Positions 12,130 through 24,904 of a stretch of DNA of 64,000 nucleotides are shown piece after piece. Both the position numbers and the translations under genes were made by a program. Source of the DNA: Niebla homalea (Eukaryota; Ascomycota; Lecanoromycetes; Lecanorales; Ramalinaceae); the NCBI GenBank assembly GCA_019925105.1, contig JAHGAU010000010.1, positions 1,488,001 through 1,552,000 on the forward strand. Direction: 5' to 3'. Numbering within the stretch: the stretch's first letter is position 1; every line of letters begins with the position of its first letter. A model generated the notes under the pieces. That model saw only the letters and a program-made list of their open reading frames with translations. It did not search any database and was not told the origin of the DNA.

Positions 12130-14076
12130 TCATATCAAGGCCTGTCCCTTGAACATGCCTTCTCTGACCTCCCTCACGACATCCTTCCTGTCATGCTTCC
12201 CCACAAGTACAATACCCCTTCCACGCCTGCCCATCCGGCCCGTCCGGCCCAGGCGATGAATGAAGTCAACCGTCGTGTGAGGGACATCGTACAGAACGAC
12301 GTGTTTGACGGCCAACGTATCGATGCCTCTCGAGCCCAGGTCTGTTGACACCAAAACCTTCGTATTGGCGAGGTGACGCTTCGCTCGGGGAGAAGCCGGT
12401 GAATCTGAAGTGCTGGAGCGGCCTGGTGGCACGAAATTAGGTCCCGAAGGTGGTGGGACATCTGACACAGCTTCCACGGGTGCAACAGCTCGCGGGGAAG
12501 ACGTTCTGGTGGTGAATTGTGCAAGTGTCTCCGTCTGCCTCTGCTCCGGCGTGTCCCGATTCAAAGCTACGGCGTCTATGCCCTTGGTGGCGAGGTATTC
12601 AGCGACTTCCTGAGACGTCGCCCGCTCGTTGACGAAGACGAGGAGTCTGGTGGTGTGCAAATCGCCCCCATTGGTTGAACGGGCTTCATTGGCAGCTTTG
12701 CCGATCGACCAGATCGTGTCCGCGCAAGCAAGCATCTTGTTGCCATTGTACGGCTGCTTGTCGACATCCACGACGCCGAGCTGGACGCACCTGGGAATGG
12801 CATGCAGGTTAGGGGTGACTAGACGGCGCATATCTGGGAAGCGCTTGCGGAGGTATGAGTCCAGACTTCGTGGGATTGTTGCGGAGCAGAGAATGAGTTG
12901 TCTGAGTGACGGGGTGGATTTGTCTACGATGGTTGAGGTGGAAGGAGCAAATGAGCGATCAAGGAGTGAGTCTGCTTCGTCAATGACGAGGTGCGTGACC
13001 CGGCTGAGGACGTTCGGATCGGACTCTGAGATGCTGGCGAGTAGATGAGGAGTTGAGATGAGAACATCGATGCCGGAAGGGGAGAAGAGGCGGTTGCGAA
13101 TCACTCTTGCAGTGTAGGCGGCGGAGATCATGGCAGAGCGGAATTTGAGGGTGTGTGATAGAGACTTGACAACGCTGCCGACCTGAGTTACCAACTCAGA
13201 GGTCGGCAGGAGAATGATTGCGCGTGGTCGTCCTGTGGTAGGATGAGGGGCATCAAACGGAGGTGGAGTGACGGCGTAGATATTGAGATCCTGCTCCTTC
13301 TCCTTTTCACGTGCCAACCTCCGATCTTCATCATCGGCTTCTTGCATTTCGGCGCGCTTGATAGAATCCAAGATGGGAACAAGATATGCCAATGTCTTCC
13401 CGGATCCTGTTTCTGCCGCTAGGAGAAATTGACCAATATCTTTCCCGTCCTCGCCCGAGGCTTTCCTCCGTATTGCTCTCGATTCGTTACCCAAAAGCAC
13501 TCCGATGGCGACTTTCTGAATCGGGGTTGGTGTAACCTCACCCAAACCTGAAAGGGCACCGGCAGCGATCGAGTCTCTGGTTATAGGAAGCAGAGGGAAA
13601 CGGTCAAAGTCATCTGTCTTTTGAATTTCCACCTTGATTGATTTTCTCTGGCCATAAGGTATTGCACTCAAAGCCTTTTGCATCTTCAACGCGTGAAAGG
13701 TCTCTCTCTCCTTCTGTGGACGAGATGACTTTGGGCGTGTCGTTCGTTTTACTTCATCGACCGATCGAGCTCGTGGAGCGTACCGTAAACCAGCGGTCGT
13801 TCTATTCATGCCAGCAAAAGGTGTATCCATCCGCCTTCTAGTTGGCCTTCCGATTGGACGACCTTTGGGAGCTGCGCTCTCCGATGGCTTCCCAACTTGG
13901 GGAGAAAGGGTCATTCTGGAGGGCCGCCGCCGTTGAAGGTGAGCGGTGGCGTAGGATTGCTTCCATGATTGCGGGAGACGTCTAGGTTGGATGATGAATC
14001 TGGACCGGTACTGGCAGAATATGCAAATCTTTTGCGACGGCCACGACATTGAAACCACGTTGGAGACGGAAAGCAC
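12130..14076 (-). CDS. MRH4: mitochondrial DEAD-box ATP-dependent RNA helicase
   Basis: RNA helicase required for mitochondrial large-subunit ribosome assembly in yeast. One exon of 648 residues. The N-terminus is basic and lacks acidic residues (RSRFIIQPRRLPQSW), fitting a mitochondrial presequence. Helicase motifs in order are PTPIQKVA (Q motif), AETGSGKT (about 221-228), a PTSELVTQV block, VIDEADSLLD (DEAD, about 366-369), CSATIP, a late GSRGIDT, and HRLGRTGRMGRRG (motif VI). It converges on PUS1 with only about 95 bp between stop codons and diverges from the BUD4 gene. The symbol rests on overall domain layout and the mitochondrial N-terminus, so another mitochondrial DEAD helicase is possible but less likely. 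Confidence 0.88.
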   Translation of the reverse strand: MLSVSNVVSMSWPSQKICIFCQYRSRFIIQPRRLPQSWKQSYATAHLQRRRPSRMTLSPQVGKPSESAAPKGRPIGRPTRRRMDTPFAGMNRTTAGLRYAPRARSVDEVKRTTRPKSSRPQKERETFHALKMQKALSAIPYGQRKSIKVEIQKTDDFDRFPLLPITRDSIAAGALSGLGEVTPTPIQKVAIGVLLGNESRAIRRKASGEDGKDIGQFLLAAETGSGKTLAYLVPILDSIKRAEMQEADDEDRRLAREKEKEQDLNIYAVTPPPFDAPHPTTGRPRAIILLPTSELVTQVGSVVKSLSHTLKFRSAMISAAYTARVIRNRLFSPSGIDVLISTPHLLASISESDPNVLSRVTHLVIDEADSLLDRSFAPSTSTIVDKSTPSLRQLILCSATIPRSLDSYLRKRFPDMRRLVTPNLHAIPRCVQLGVVDVDKQPYNGNKMLACADTIWSIGKAANEARSTNGGDLHTTRLLVFVNERATSQEVAEYLATKGIDAVALNRDTPEQRQTETLAQFTTRTSSPRAVAPVEAVSDVPPPSGPNFVPPGRSSTSDSPASPRAKRHLANTKVLVSTDLGSRGIDTLAVKHVVLYDVPHTTVDFIHRLGRTGRMGRRGRGIVLVGKHDRKDVVREVREGMFKGQALI

Positions 14077-14447
14077 ATGAGCATGGCTCAGTACGATTCC
14101 ACTGAAACTTTTTTCAGGTCTTTGGCGTTTAGATGACGGAGTTTGCTGATAACAGATCTCGTTGCTGCATCAACGCTTAGCGGCTTGGCGTTGCCTTTTG
14201 CGAACCAATCGTTGATTGGACTTGCTTCAAAACAGGTACAGTAACTGGCACCATCTACGGAATACATCCTCTCTCTACCTTTCCTTCGAACTTCATGCTA
14301 CACATCAAGTGATCAATTGCGGCCTGGAGCAGGTTTGGATCGCGATCTGATAAAAGCCTACTTGCGCGCAATCACTTGAGGTCCTCGTCCGTGCAACGAG
14401 CAGTATCACAACAAACATTCCTCGGCAAGCACGCGAGTTCCCTCAAG
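14077..14447. promoter_or_regulatory. shared divergent promoter region of MRH4 and BUD4
   Basis: About 370 bp between two oppositely directed start codons. It should hold both promoters. The plus-strand frame stays open upstream of 14448, but the first in-frame ATG is at 14448. Confidence 0.5.
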
Positions 14448-17400
14448 ATGTCTCAACCTGTACGCTACGAACAGGAAACGAATATGGTCGGGAAGGACGA
14501 AATGCTAATCAATGTGAAGATACAACCGCTTCGCATTTCCAAGAACACACCTTCATCTTCGCCAAACAAAATGAATGGCCAGACGAGTCATATGCCACTT
14601 TCCGAGGTTGGGCTTTCAGAACGCCGAAGGAATTCGCCAAGTTGGAATCAGACCATCAAGGTGAGAATCGAGCTGCGCATCCATGGCCCCGTAGACAGCA
14701 CTGAAATCTTGTAGAAGCCTATGTTCCAGCCGGATTCTTCCCCCTTCGACTCATCTCCCTTCACATCCAATTCGCCCCGCCTGTACTGGCAGAACCGAGA
14801 TCCCGGATCGCCAACCAGAAACAATACCGAAAACAGGGATCCCCGCGATGAGTCCTCCTCTCCACACAAACGGTCATCAATCGAAAACCTCAAGCGCGCT
14901 TCAAGGGTAAAGAACAGTAACATGTTCGCGCGCGAGCAGAAGCAGGAATACGATCCAACCTCGAGCCCCATGGTCGAGCGGCCTTTGGCCAACGGTCGAC
15001 CACTTACCATGCAAGCGCATGCAAGCGCTTTGAGCGAGCATCAACCAGAAAATACCGATGGCCTTGTTCGTTCGCCTTCCAAATTGGCTGCAAGGGCTAG
15101 CCTGCCAAACCCAGGCATCTCACCCCGCAAGAGTCAAAGTTCACCCACCAAATCGTCAATGTCCAGCAAAAGTAGATACGCACAGGCGCAAGCATTCGAT
15201 CCTGAAAGCAGTATCTGGTCCGAGCAGGAAGAGTCGATCGATGAGCGCCAATTACCCCAAGGAAAGGGCCTTCACCGCCATGCGAAGAGTGTTACGTTCG
15301 ATGTAGCGCCTCCACAGGTCAATGAATATGAGATGACCACCCCCGATCCATCAGTGACGTCAACCTCGCGAGATGGAAGTCACGATTCGACGGAAGATGA
15401 GGAAGACGAGAGCTTTGATAGAGGCTCATCCGTTGAGATCGATGAGTCGTTTGATGCTTCACTGGAGGATACGGAGAAGACACCGGTCGTCTTGCCCGAA
15501 GACTGGCGATTCATGAGTCCTGAAGTAGCAAGCAACGAGCTTACTGCAAAAGTTCCCGACCCATTCAGTGGAGTTCGCCAAAGCCCAGCACCTGCATTGA
15601 CTTCATTGCCTGCTGTAGGAGTTCGACCGTCTCCTACACGAACAGACTCGGTTAATTCCAATGGGGAGCGGCGGCCATTGCCCCCATTGCCACCAGCAGG
15701 TCTGCCAAACAGCTCGCATGCCAGATCGGATTCCAGGGGTAGCCTTTCGACAACAGTGGAGCATTTCAGTCCTTCTAATCGCTCTCCAGTATCTCATCCT
15801 CAACCAGCGTCCATTTCTAAGTCCGAGATTCAGGGTATGGGCGGTTGCTCGATGCCAATCGAGGAGCGCTTGAAATTGATGATGCTCGACGATGATTCAG
15901 ACGCGAAGTTGGCAGTTCAAGAACAAAGAGAGCGTCGGATGCGTCGCGGATCCCCAGTTCGAAGCCCCAATTCTGGTGATGAGCAACCGCAAGTCTCTGT
16001 TCACGAAGAGGAAATAGACGACTCCCTGGCAGAGCTTGGGGACTTTGCAAATCCACCTCGCATCTCCCGAGAATCCATTCTTCGCAAGGTACAAAGTAGA
16101 CCCATTAATGCTCAAGATGACTTTGAGGATTCTTCTTTCATCAGCGTCGAGCGATTTGGCAAGGAAGTCGTGCATATCGACCCTGACACTCCTTTGCCAA
16201 CCACAGAGAAGTTGGATGCTGAGCCCATCATCAAGCGAGAGCAAGATGAGGAGGCTGAAGTTGACGTTTACTCCATTCCCGACCTCTATCAGCAAAGTCA
16301 GGAGGCCGAGTCATTCATGAACGCGATGGAGAAACTTGAGGTGATCAAGCAGGCTCAGGCTTTAGAGAATGCAAAGGATGACGACGATGAGAGCCACTAT
16401 TCAGTAGACTCCGATTCGGGGGCGCCGCAATTCGAGCCCCCGTCTCAAATCGAGGACGACGACGAAGGCCCTCCGACCCCCAAGGCAAACCCTTCCAATG
16501 GCGTGGAATTTGGCATTGACAGGAACAACAGCAAGAGAATGTCTCTGCCTCGCTTCGCCGCCCTTCTCGGTGAACAAGACTTCGAATTTGGTATGGAGTC
16601 CTTCATGACGGACACACAGTCTCCACATCAGGAGATAACAAAATCCGAGTCGCCGTCAAAACTTTCCTGGACCCCTTCACCACCTTTGAGTCAGGCTCCG
16701 GAGCCAAGGTTGCCAGCAGCAAAAGCAACGCTTCAAAGACCCATGACTCCCGAAGAACAACTTGATCCTCCAAGGTTCCCAGGTCAATGGAGGGATTCCA
16801 GCGAGCCTGGTACTCCAGATTCTGTCATTCGTCGCTCGGTTCAGGACACTCCCGCCCCAGAATCGCCCAGTGTGCCAGAACCTGTCGCAACTATCAAAGC
16901 TTCTGGCAGTAAACTCAAGACAAGACACTCCGCAACACCAGCAGACATCCACATTTTGGCTGAAACCAGGCGGCAAGTGAGCTCGGAGCTTCCTGCGGTC
17001 CCCACAATCCCAGAGAACTACCTGAATAGGCCACCTGTGGTAACGGAAGATCATGGTTTCAGGCCTGAATCGGGCGCTGTGCCAAGGTCGGCGGACGAAT
17101 CCAGTCACGTCAAGGGCGATTCGAAGCAGCCCAAGCGTAAGAGCAGCCTGGTTGCTCTTGATCTCCCCGTAGAGGGTACCGAGGAAGGAGGTCTAGGCAT
17201 CGAAAGCGAATTCGATCGCTTGCTTGAAGCCCAAAAGGTGGCGTACACTTTCCCTCAAACCTATTCTGGCCCCCCTTATTGGTCCCCTGGATGTGAAGAA
17301 ATTACTCTCGACCAAAGTATATACCCCTGCAAGAATCGCTCTGCTAACGGCGCTGTCCGGACACAGAAAGGATACCTGATGAGGCAAAACACCAAGGTCG

Positions 17401-19247
17401 TTGTTGCCAGCAGTGCCTCTCACGAGACCGCCACGGACAAGACCGACGAGCAGCAGTCCACTCAACGTGGTACCCAATCTGCCGGCAACTCCCCTCGAAA
17501 GGCTAGTAACACTCAACCCTGGACCGCAGAACCGTGGAATGGTAAGATTAGGCGGAAGAGTATCCGCAAATCTGGTGGCATACCTTCGAAGCCTGCCGCC
17601 GGTCCAGTACCACCCCTTCCTGGTCAGCAAAGCAACGTTGCCAGCGGTCTCGATAGCGTCGCTGAAGATGAAGCCACCAATCAAACGGAGGACATCGGAG
17701 AAGACGGTGAAAGAGGAAGACTGTTTGTCAAGGTCGTTCGAGTAAAAGACTTGGACTTGCCTTTACCCAGAGGTGGGTCGGAATCCCTACTTCCAGCTGT
17801 CCTGGATGCTGATAGTCATTAGGCGAGCGATCGTACTTTGCATTGACCCTTGACAATGGTCTTCACTGCGTCACGACGTCATGGCTCGAATTGGGCAAGA
17901 CTGCTCCCATTGGCCAGGAATTCGAGCTCGTAGTGCTCAATGACTTGGAGTTCCAGCTGACATTACAGACAAGGCTGGAAGAGCCAAAGCCAAAGCCTGT
18001 AGTCGAATCGCCCACCAAGGCCGCAAAGGTCGCAAAACCTTCAACCTTCAGCCGCGTCTTTGCGTCACCGAAGAAGCGAAAGGAAATGGAGCTCAAGCAG
18101 CAGGAGGACGCTCAACGGGCTGATCGCCAACGTCAGCAAGATGCTCAAGCAAGCAGACGTCCGCCTCAGCCTACAGCATGGGAGCTCCTCCACAAGCTCG
18201 TAGCTCAAGATGGAAGCTTTGCTCGATCGTACGTGTGCTTGAAGGATCACGAAGCAAAGGCGTACGGCAAGCCTCTTACAGTCGACGTCCCTTGTTTCAA
18301 CGAATGGGCGACGGAGGAAGGACACAACGGAAGCAGCGCCAGGAGTAAGCGGACTGGTGCTATCCAGCGACGTCCACCATATCGCGTCGGCAAGCTTGAG
18401 CTTCAGCTTCTATATGTGCCCAAGCCAAAGGGCGCCAAGGATGATGATATGCCAAAGAGCATGAACGCCTGCATTCGGGAATTGAAGGAAGCAGAGGCGT
18501 CTGGACCGAAGAAATGGGATGGCCACCTGAGCCAACAAGGTGGCGATTGTCCTGTAAGTCTTAGATTCTTCGATTCACACTGATCGTGCTAATCTGTCGT
18601 AGTACTGGCGTCGTCGTTACTTCTCACTTGATGGCTCCAAATTCACCGCCTACCATGAAGCCACCCGCCAGCCACGCGCGACCATTAATCTCGCTAAGGC
18701 TAGCAAGTTGATCGACGATAAGTCTGCCCTCATGAAGACGGGCAAAGGCAACCGCCGCAAGTCCGCCTTCGCCGAGGAGGAAGAAGGTTACATGTTTGTC
18801 GAAGAAGGGTTCCGCATCCGCTTCGCCAACGGCGAGACCATCGACTTCTACGCCGACTCTGCCGCCGAGAAGGACGGCTGGATGAAGGTGCTCGCGGAGG
18901 TGGTCGGCAAGGATTCCAAGAACAAGAGCTGGACGGACCTTGTCATGGCGAGACATCGTGCTGCTGCTGCGAGGGCTCAGCAGATTGAGGAGGGGAAGGT
19001 GAAGGCACCACAGGCTGACACGAATCCACCACCTTCACCGGCGAAGAACTTTCACTACACAAAGTCTGCTCAGAGTTCGCCGACGAAAAATGCTCCCCCA
19101 GCCCGGGCTGGGCCGCCGACACCAGCGAAGACGTTCATGCCGAGGCAGCAACCTCTTGTACCAGAGAAGAGTTCGAGGCGGAGTGATGTCAATATTGCGC
19201 AGAGAAGGGCTGACGCTGCGGCCAAGACGAGGTCCATGATTTTCTGA
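14448..19247 (+). CDS. BUD4: anillin-like bud site/septation protein Bud4
   Basis: Scaffold that marks septation sites and organises septins and axial landmarks at the cell cortex. Exons 14448-14660, 14715-17772, 17823-18553 and 18603-19247 give 1548 residues. The long N-terminal part is disordered and Ser/Pro/acid-rich. The C-terminal third has an anillin-type segment (LFVKVVRVKDLDLPLP joined in phase to GERSYFALTLDNGLHC, then FELVVLNDLEFQLTLQTRLE). A PH domain follows (YWRRRYFSLDGSKFTAYHE, INLAKASKLID, FRIRFANGETIDFYAD, GWMKVLAEVV). The start is the first in-frame ATG (MSQPVRYEQE). The tail is Pro/Lys-rich with several SPT or SPA motifs, possible CDK sites. In filamentous fungi the protein acts in septum formation. 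Confidence 0.9.
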
Positions 19248-19573
19248 TTCAATTGGCCAATGTTGATTCGGATGTATGTGTCGCCAGCATGCAAAGCATT
19301 TCGGTTAGATGGTGGTTCGACTGTTGAGCTGGTCTCTGTCTTCGCGATCATTGTTTTCAACAGCACAAAAGGGTGGTACAAACATAAAATTACAGCACGC
19401 GCAAGGCGTTCCTCAGAAGGGGGCAACGGTGCGGTGGTCAGCTTGTTAGCAGAGGCACTCTCAAGAGTGAATGAACGATTTTGATACTCACTGTATGCAC
19501 GTCCGGACAGTCTGCATTTAGAGATGTCTGGGATCATCTGTCATACTTACATACCTCATGATCGTCATCGTCA
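19248..19573. other. convergent intergenic region, BUD4 and SRP72
   Basis: About 325 bp between two 3' ends. No gene or repeat is seen. Confidence 0.6.
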
Positions 19574-21699
19574 TCATCTCTTCCCCTTCTTCTTCCCTCC
19601 CTTCCCCTTCCCACCTCCACCGCTTCCACCACCACCTCCAACGACCTGCCCTCCCTTCTCCGGCTGCTTCTCGCCCATCCCACCCTGAGTCCGATCCCTC
19701 TCCCCTTCGCCGCCGCGGCCCTTCCCCTTCTTCTTCTTGTTGGGCTTGTAACTACTCCGTTCCTGTAACGGGAGCCACCGCTCCGGATCGGGCTTCCTGT
19801 TCGGGTCGAAATCCTTGGGCATCCGGGATTTGCGCACGCGTTTCTTGGCGGGTTTGGGTTTCTCGTCCAGACCGCGCTTGCGGGATGTCGATGTGGTGGG
19901 ATCGGTGGACGTAGAGGGGAGGGATGGGACACCAGCTTCTTCGAGGGCGTCGATGTCGATGTCGATGGCGTTGATTTGTTGGGCCAAAGGTTCGAGGGTG
20001 GAGAGGTCCGTTTCGGCGATGGAGTCTGGGGCATTGAGGGCGTGGGAGGCTATGAACCCCACTGTTGCGGGCTTGGAAGACGGTTCGGCTTTGTGCAAGG
20101 TTGCGAAGATCTCGGTGGCCAGCCTTTGATGTCCCGGATCCGGAGAGTCGAGGAGAGAGGTTCCTGCGGCTTGGAGCAGGTCCGTTGGTGGCTTCGATTT
20201 GTGGCGCCAGTAGGATGCTGCACGCGCAAAAGCCGCTTTGATGGGAGCTTTCCGATTCTGTGTGCGGTAGAGGGAGACTTGGAGGGCTACAAGACCTGGA
20301 GCATAGAGGACGTCTTGGTCGGAGGGTTCAGAGGATTTGGAGAGATGGTCGAGAAGTCTGTCGAGGACTGTGATGGCGGAGCCGTGGTTGTTGGTAAGAC
20401 AGTAGAGTTGGATAATGGTCATTACTAAGCCGACATCATTGGGACGTTTCTCGAAAAGGGGCAGGATTTGCTTAAGGCCGAGTTTGGCAAGGTCGCCTTG
20501 GGCGTTGGCTGCTGCGTTGAGTACTGACAATGAATTGACGTGAGATGAAGTTGTGGGTTGATGAGCGGTGATGGCTTTCTCTGTTGCGTTGATGACGGCT
20601 CTGGGCTTTTTCGCTAGGAGGTCGAGGATCAGGCTGTTCTCACGAAGCTGAGATTCCTGAAATGAGAAGAGCTGGTCGTTCTTGGGCAAGGTTGATGCCA
20701 CGTCAAGGATTCTTCGATTGAGGTATGGATTTGAAGGCTTCGACTCTGAGGCAATGACGTTGTTCTGAGCGAGCTGTCTGGATGACAGGTCAGGTATTCT
20801 AGTCCCAAAGTTAGCATCACTTCCTAACGAAGATCCCAGTACGGCAAATACTGTTTTATAGGTATCTCGGAAGCAAGCTTGTTCGCTTCTTCCGTTTTGC
20901 CAAGCAAAGTAGATACATGAAGCTGTTGTACACGGATGGGCAAGACTTCCGCCTGCTTTTCCGTGTCTGAAAGGTCCTGTATCGACAAGCATAAATCTGG
21001 ATGAAAGATTAGCCCCTACAATACCTATTGATGATTCGAATGTACCCTTGGCACGCTTCAACAGGATCCCAGCCTGTCCAAGCTCACTCCTTGCAATTGA
21101 ACTGCAAGCAGCATTGTAGGCGGTTTCGAAGGCCTCCAAGGCTTCCCTTGAAGGCTTCTTGTTCGCGGCGAGGGCTCCTTGATCGGTCCATTCTAATTGA
21201 GCATCGACAGCGCTACTGTTGATCCGTAGATCGCTCTCCTCATTTTCAAGTCCAGAATGGCTTTTTTCGAGCTCTTTGTAAAGCCTTGCGGCGTTGGCGA
21301 AGTCTTCGGAACGATATGACTGATTCATAGTATCAGTCATGGGGACATCCTTGACTGCACTGAATTGGGACCCACAGCCTGTGCTTCAACATGCCTTGCA
21401 CCCCTCTGATCTGTGACGCTTTTGGCCAAAGCCTTTGCTTCCTCTAGATGCCCAGTTTTGTACAACACATATGCGCGCTCAATTTTGGCCCTGTCCTTCA
21501 ACTTGTCTCCACTCTCCTTCACGATTTGTAACGCATCCTCATAGCGATCCAATTTGACCAGAGCTACAAACCGAACATGAAGGAGCTCTGGGTCATTCTT
21601 GGATGTCTTGAGAGCATTGTTGCAGGCTCTGAGAATCTCCTCATGGTCGTCGATACTCGCTTGCTGGAGGAGCGCACTCAGTGTCCTTCCGGTAGACAT
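19574..21699 (-). CDS. SRP72: signal recognition particle subunit SRP72
   Basis: TPR-repeat protein of the cytosolic signal recognition particle that, with SRP68, binds 7S RNA and supports co-translational ER targeting. Exons 21376-21699, 21046-21319, 20852-20996 and 19574-20798 give 655 residues. Splicing at 21045/20997 and 20851/20799 turns an unlike stretch into a family-like one (DLCLSIQDLSDTEKQAEVLP, then VQQLHVSTLLGKTEEANKLA, then RQLAQNNVIA). TPR-like helices fill the middle. The C-terminal RNA-binding region has PKDFDPNRKPDPERWLPLQE, the SRP72 signature, followed by Lys/Gly-rich tracts (KKKKGKGRGG). It is convergent with BUD4. Confidence 0.93.
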
Positions 21700-22043
21700 G
21701 GCAGTCTATTGCGAGAAGCTTCCGGTAATTCAAGATCGCAGGGGATCTCATATCGGATTGTAACGCACAACGGAATTCCTGAACCACCTGGCCAGCTACA
21801 AGTGAGCATAGACAGGCCTTGAGTAAATTGTAGTGGATTCGCCTTGCAGACCAGTGAGGCTGAAGTGGGAAAATTTGAGGGCCAGAGATTAGGGTTTCAT
21901 GGACGTCGATAAGCTGCAGGGCTACAATGCCATATTGTTCCTTTGCACAAGCTTTTGGAACTATGTGTTCAAGGTATGGCACACGAAACAAAGATGACCA
22001 AGTGTGGAAGTTGTTATATACTTGATTGTATGGGTATCTTGGA
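21700..22043. other. intergenic region, SRP72 promoter and SFC1 3' end
   Basis: About 340 bp between two minus-strand genes. It must contain the SRP72 promoter and the SFC1 terminator. No specific site is recognised. Confidence 0.55.
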
Positions 22044-23121
22044 TCACTCTTCGTACTTTCCACCAACAATGGCCAGATTTGTACTCTCCAACCACCCCTT
22101 TAGATACTCATACACAGTAAATGTCACAGCCTGGCCAGGCGCGACTCTCATAATTCGAGGAGTGATGCCCTTGTAAAACGCTTTAGACCCTTCTTGCTTG
22201 AACATGTCGCTTGTGATGGTCTTGACTCGACTGAAAGCTGATTGCCCTGGTTCTGCTGGTGTTTTTTGCAGCCTTGTCTTGATGGTATCGATGGGTGCAT
22301 TGCTCAGTGGTCCCATTGCACCACTCACAAGACCAATGAGCGCTGTCTCATAGCTTGGAAGCTCCTTGTCATGGTACTGAGGTTGCCAATCCTGAAGCAG
22401 TTGTTTGAACTCCGTATAGGCGCTGAAGTTGACCGCCTGGTTCGTGCCCTGGCGTAATGCGGTGAGCGAGACGCCACGATACAAGGCCCCAAAGCCTTCC
22501 TCCTTCAGCACTGTGTATGCAGCGTGAGGCGCGTTTCGATATTGTGGAACGTCAAGAGGGTCTGCAAGCGAATGGTGCTGAGCTTGTAGCCGAATCTTGA
22601 CGACCTCCATTGGTGTGACAACGAACACAGCTTCGGTGATCCCCGCAGCGAGACCTGCGAAGAACGTTGCTTGCCCGGTGACGATGCCATCTTTATTGGC
22701 CAATAATTGCTTATACCATTCATAAGACGTGAATCGAATCGCCATCTTTGGCACGATCCCCGTCAAAACGGCCCCAAGACCTTTGTAGAGACCCAAGGGC
22801 GTTTCCCTTTTCACGATTTCTTTTCCTGTGGTGTAGAAACCTCTGGGTTTGACTCCTCGAGCCTTCCGTCTAGAGAGCTGCATGCGAACTTTGATAGTAT
22901 CTTGCAGATTTCAGCACACATTTGTCAATTCTCGGTCTTTTTAGGAAACCAACCTAAAGGGTGACAGGCGAGTGCCTCCATCATGCCAGCACCCCCGCCG
23001 GCTGCATTACGACGTCAGTCAATCAACGCGTGAAGGAGATCGCTGTCCAATTACCTATCAGGTTGGTGGCGACGGAGGAAGGCTTCTTCCCATTTGGTCC
23101 CTTCACACTTTTGGCGGACAT
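22044..23121 (-). CDS. SFC1: mitochondrial succinate/fumarate carrier
   Basis: Inner-membrane antiporter that brings cytosolic succinate in and fumarate out, linking the glyoxylate cycle to gluconeogenesis on C2 compounds. Exons 23055-23121, 22954-23001 and 22044-22900 give 323 residues. Three mitochondrial carrier repeats carry PLDTIKVRMQ (made by splicing exon 2 to 3), PMEVVKIRLQ and PIDTIKTRLQ. SFC1-type contact segments are visible: LYKGLGAVLTGIVPKMAIRF, LYRGVSLTALRQGTNQAVNF, and GITPRIMRVAPGQAVTFTVY. Exon 1 begins MSAKSVKGPNGKKP and leads to NLIAGGGAGMMEALACHPL. Without the two small upstream exons the first carrier signature would be missing. It is head to head with twinfilin. Confidence 0.94.
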
Positions 23122-23790
23122 TGCGACTCAAAGCAGGAGGGCTCAACGCCCGTGATCAAAAGGATAACGAAGAAAGTGCGACAATATCAATGGCTAATAT
23201 CTAAAGCATCTGATGTTTATCACAGAAGAGAAGGAGTTACATGAGTGTTTGTCAAGGGTGCACTTTTGAGGACCGGAACCAAGTCAATGAGGAATCAATC
23301 ACGCATATCCAGGGTCAACGGCACAATCAAATATGACACGAGCCTCGACCTTTGAACCGCGGTCGACCAGAAGCCCAGCCATAGCGAACAAGGGTGGGCC
23401 CGAACATCATGTCAAACCTGAGAGGCACCGCCGTTTGGCCGTCAAGGACAAACGGAGAAGCGGATGTCAATGAGACCTGGAAGACAGGCCTTCTTTCCAC
23501 CATTGCGACTCAGCTTCTGCCTTTCACCGTAGACAGACTGGATTGATTGGTCTTTCATGAACATGCATACGTTTGATGTTATGTGAAAAATCAACATACG
23601 TATGTTTGTGAACCATCAAGAGTCCATACTAGCTCCACTAGCTCAATGCCTCGGCTGTGAGGTTGGCCAAGCTAAATGGTCGGTCTGTGTACAACCCTTA
23701 TACGGGATCAAAAATGCTGAGCTCCCAAGCTAGGTAGGGTAGCTATGGAGAGGTCGATCTACCGCTGTATCCACCTGCAAGGAATTGAAC
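23122..23790. promoter_or_regulatory. divergent promoter region of SFC1 and the twinfilin gene
   Basis: About 670 bp between two opposed start codons. It contains an imperfect inverted repeat around 23565-23607 built on CATACGT and ACGTATG, and a CCGCGG core near 23360. No regulator can be named from sequence alone. Confidence 0.5.
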
Positions 23791-24904
23791 ATGCAGTCCG
23801 GTATCAGTGCCTCCCAGGAGCTCCATGAGGCCTTCAACGAGCTCGTCTCCTCCCCGAACCAACGGGGGCTTATCGCCAGCATTGAAGCCGAAGCCATCAA
23901 GCCAATCCATGTGCTGCCTGCTACCTCGCCCGAGTTCTTCTCGGATCTTGACTCCTTGACGTCGCTGCTGTCAGACAAGCAAGCTGCTTATATCGTCGTT
24001 CGAAGATATCAGAACGCCCCGGATGGCTACGTGGCTGTCACGTATGTGCCAGACTCGGCGCCCGTGCGGCAGAAGATGCTGTTTGCTTCCACACGTTTGA
24101 CGCTGGTGCGGGAACTGGGGGCGGAAAGGTTCAGAGATACGCTGTTTGCGACTGAATTGAAGGAGCTGAGTAGAGAAGGATGGGAGAAGCATGATGCGAG
24201 TGGAGAGTTGAAAGCGCCCTTGACGGAGGAGGAAGAGACACTAAAGGGTGTGAAAGAAGCCGAGGCAGAGGCTCGAGGTGGTACCGAGGGGAGAAGATTA
24301 GAAACAGGAGGCAAGTTGGGAATGGCTATCGGCGAGGATGCGAGTAGGGCACTTGCATCATTGAAAGAGGAAGTGGGAGGGAAATTGGTGCAGCTTGTGA
24401 GTTGGACCAGCCCGGACCTCGAACTATGACCAACAGCTGGAGCTTGTCACATGGCTGACGGCTGTCCAGCGTATCGATACCAAGAGTGAAAGCATCGAAT
24501 TGGTCGGCACAAGCAACGCAGATGGTTCCACCCTTGCTTCGGAGATATCGCCTACAGAGCCTAGATATTCGCTTTACAGGTACACTCATGTTTTTGACGG
24601 CAGCGAACGATCACCCTTGCTGTTCATCTATACCTGTCCGGATGGGCAGAAAGTCAGAGATCGCATGATGTACGCGGGCTTCAAGATTGGATTCCTCACC
24701 GCCTTGAAGAATGAGCATGGTCTCAAAGTGGTAAAGAAGGTAAGGTCACCCCAAGTGCTACTTCGTTGATCCGGAGCTGAATGTTTCCAGTTTGAGGTTA
24801 CAAGTCCCTCAGAGATTACCAGTTCTACCCTTGAAGAGGAATTCAGACCAAAGCAAGAAGAGAAGCAAGGCTTTTCTCGCCCGAAGCGGCCGGGTAAGCG
24901 ATAG
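23791..24904 (+). CDS. TWF1: twinfilin, ADF-homology actin-binding protein
   Basis: Binds actin monomers and filament ends and controls cortical actin turnover. Exons 23791-24396, 24470-24739 and 24791-24904 give 329 residues. The start MQSGISASQEL is the usual twinfilin opening. The first ADF-H domain (about 1-150) has AYIVVRRYQN and QKMLFASTRLTLVRELG. The second (about 180-310) has YSLYRYTHVFDG, PLLFIYTCPDGQKVRDRMMY and GFLTALKNEHGLKVVKKFEV. The last exon supplies a basic tail (RPKRPGKR) where the family binds capping protein or lipids. It is convergent with the next gene. Confidence 0.93.

Noticed and set aside
20799..21045. In-frame but unlike stretch within SRP72
   Set aside because: Two short introns there stay partly open by chance; removing them restores the SRP72-like sequence.
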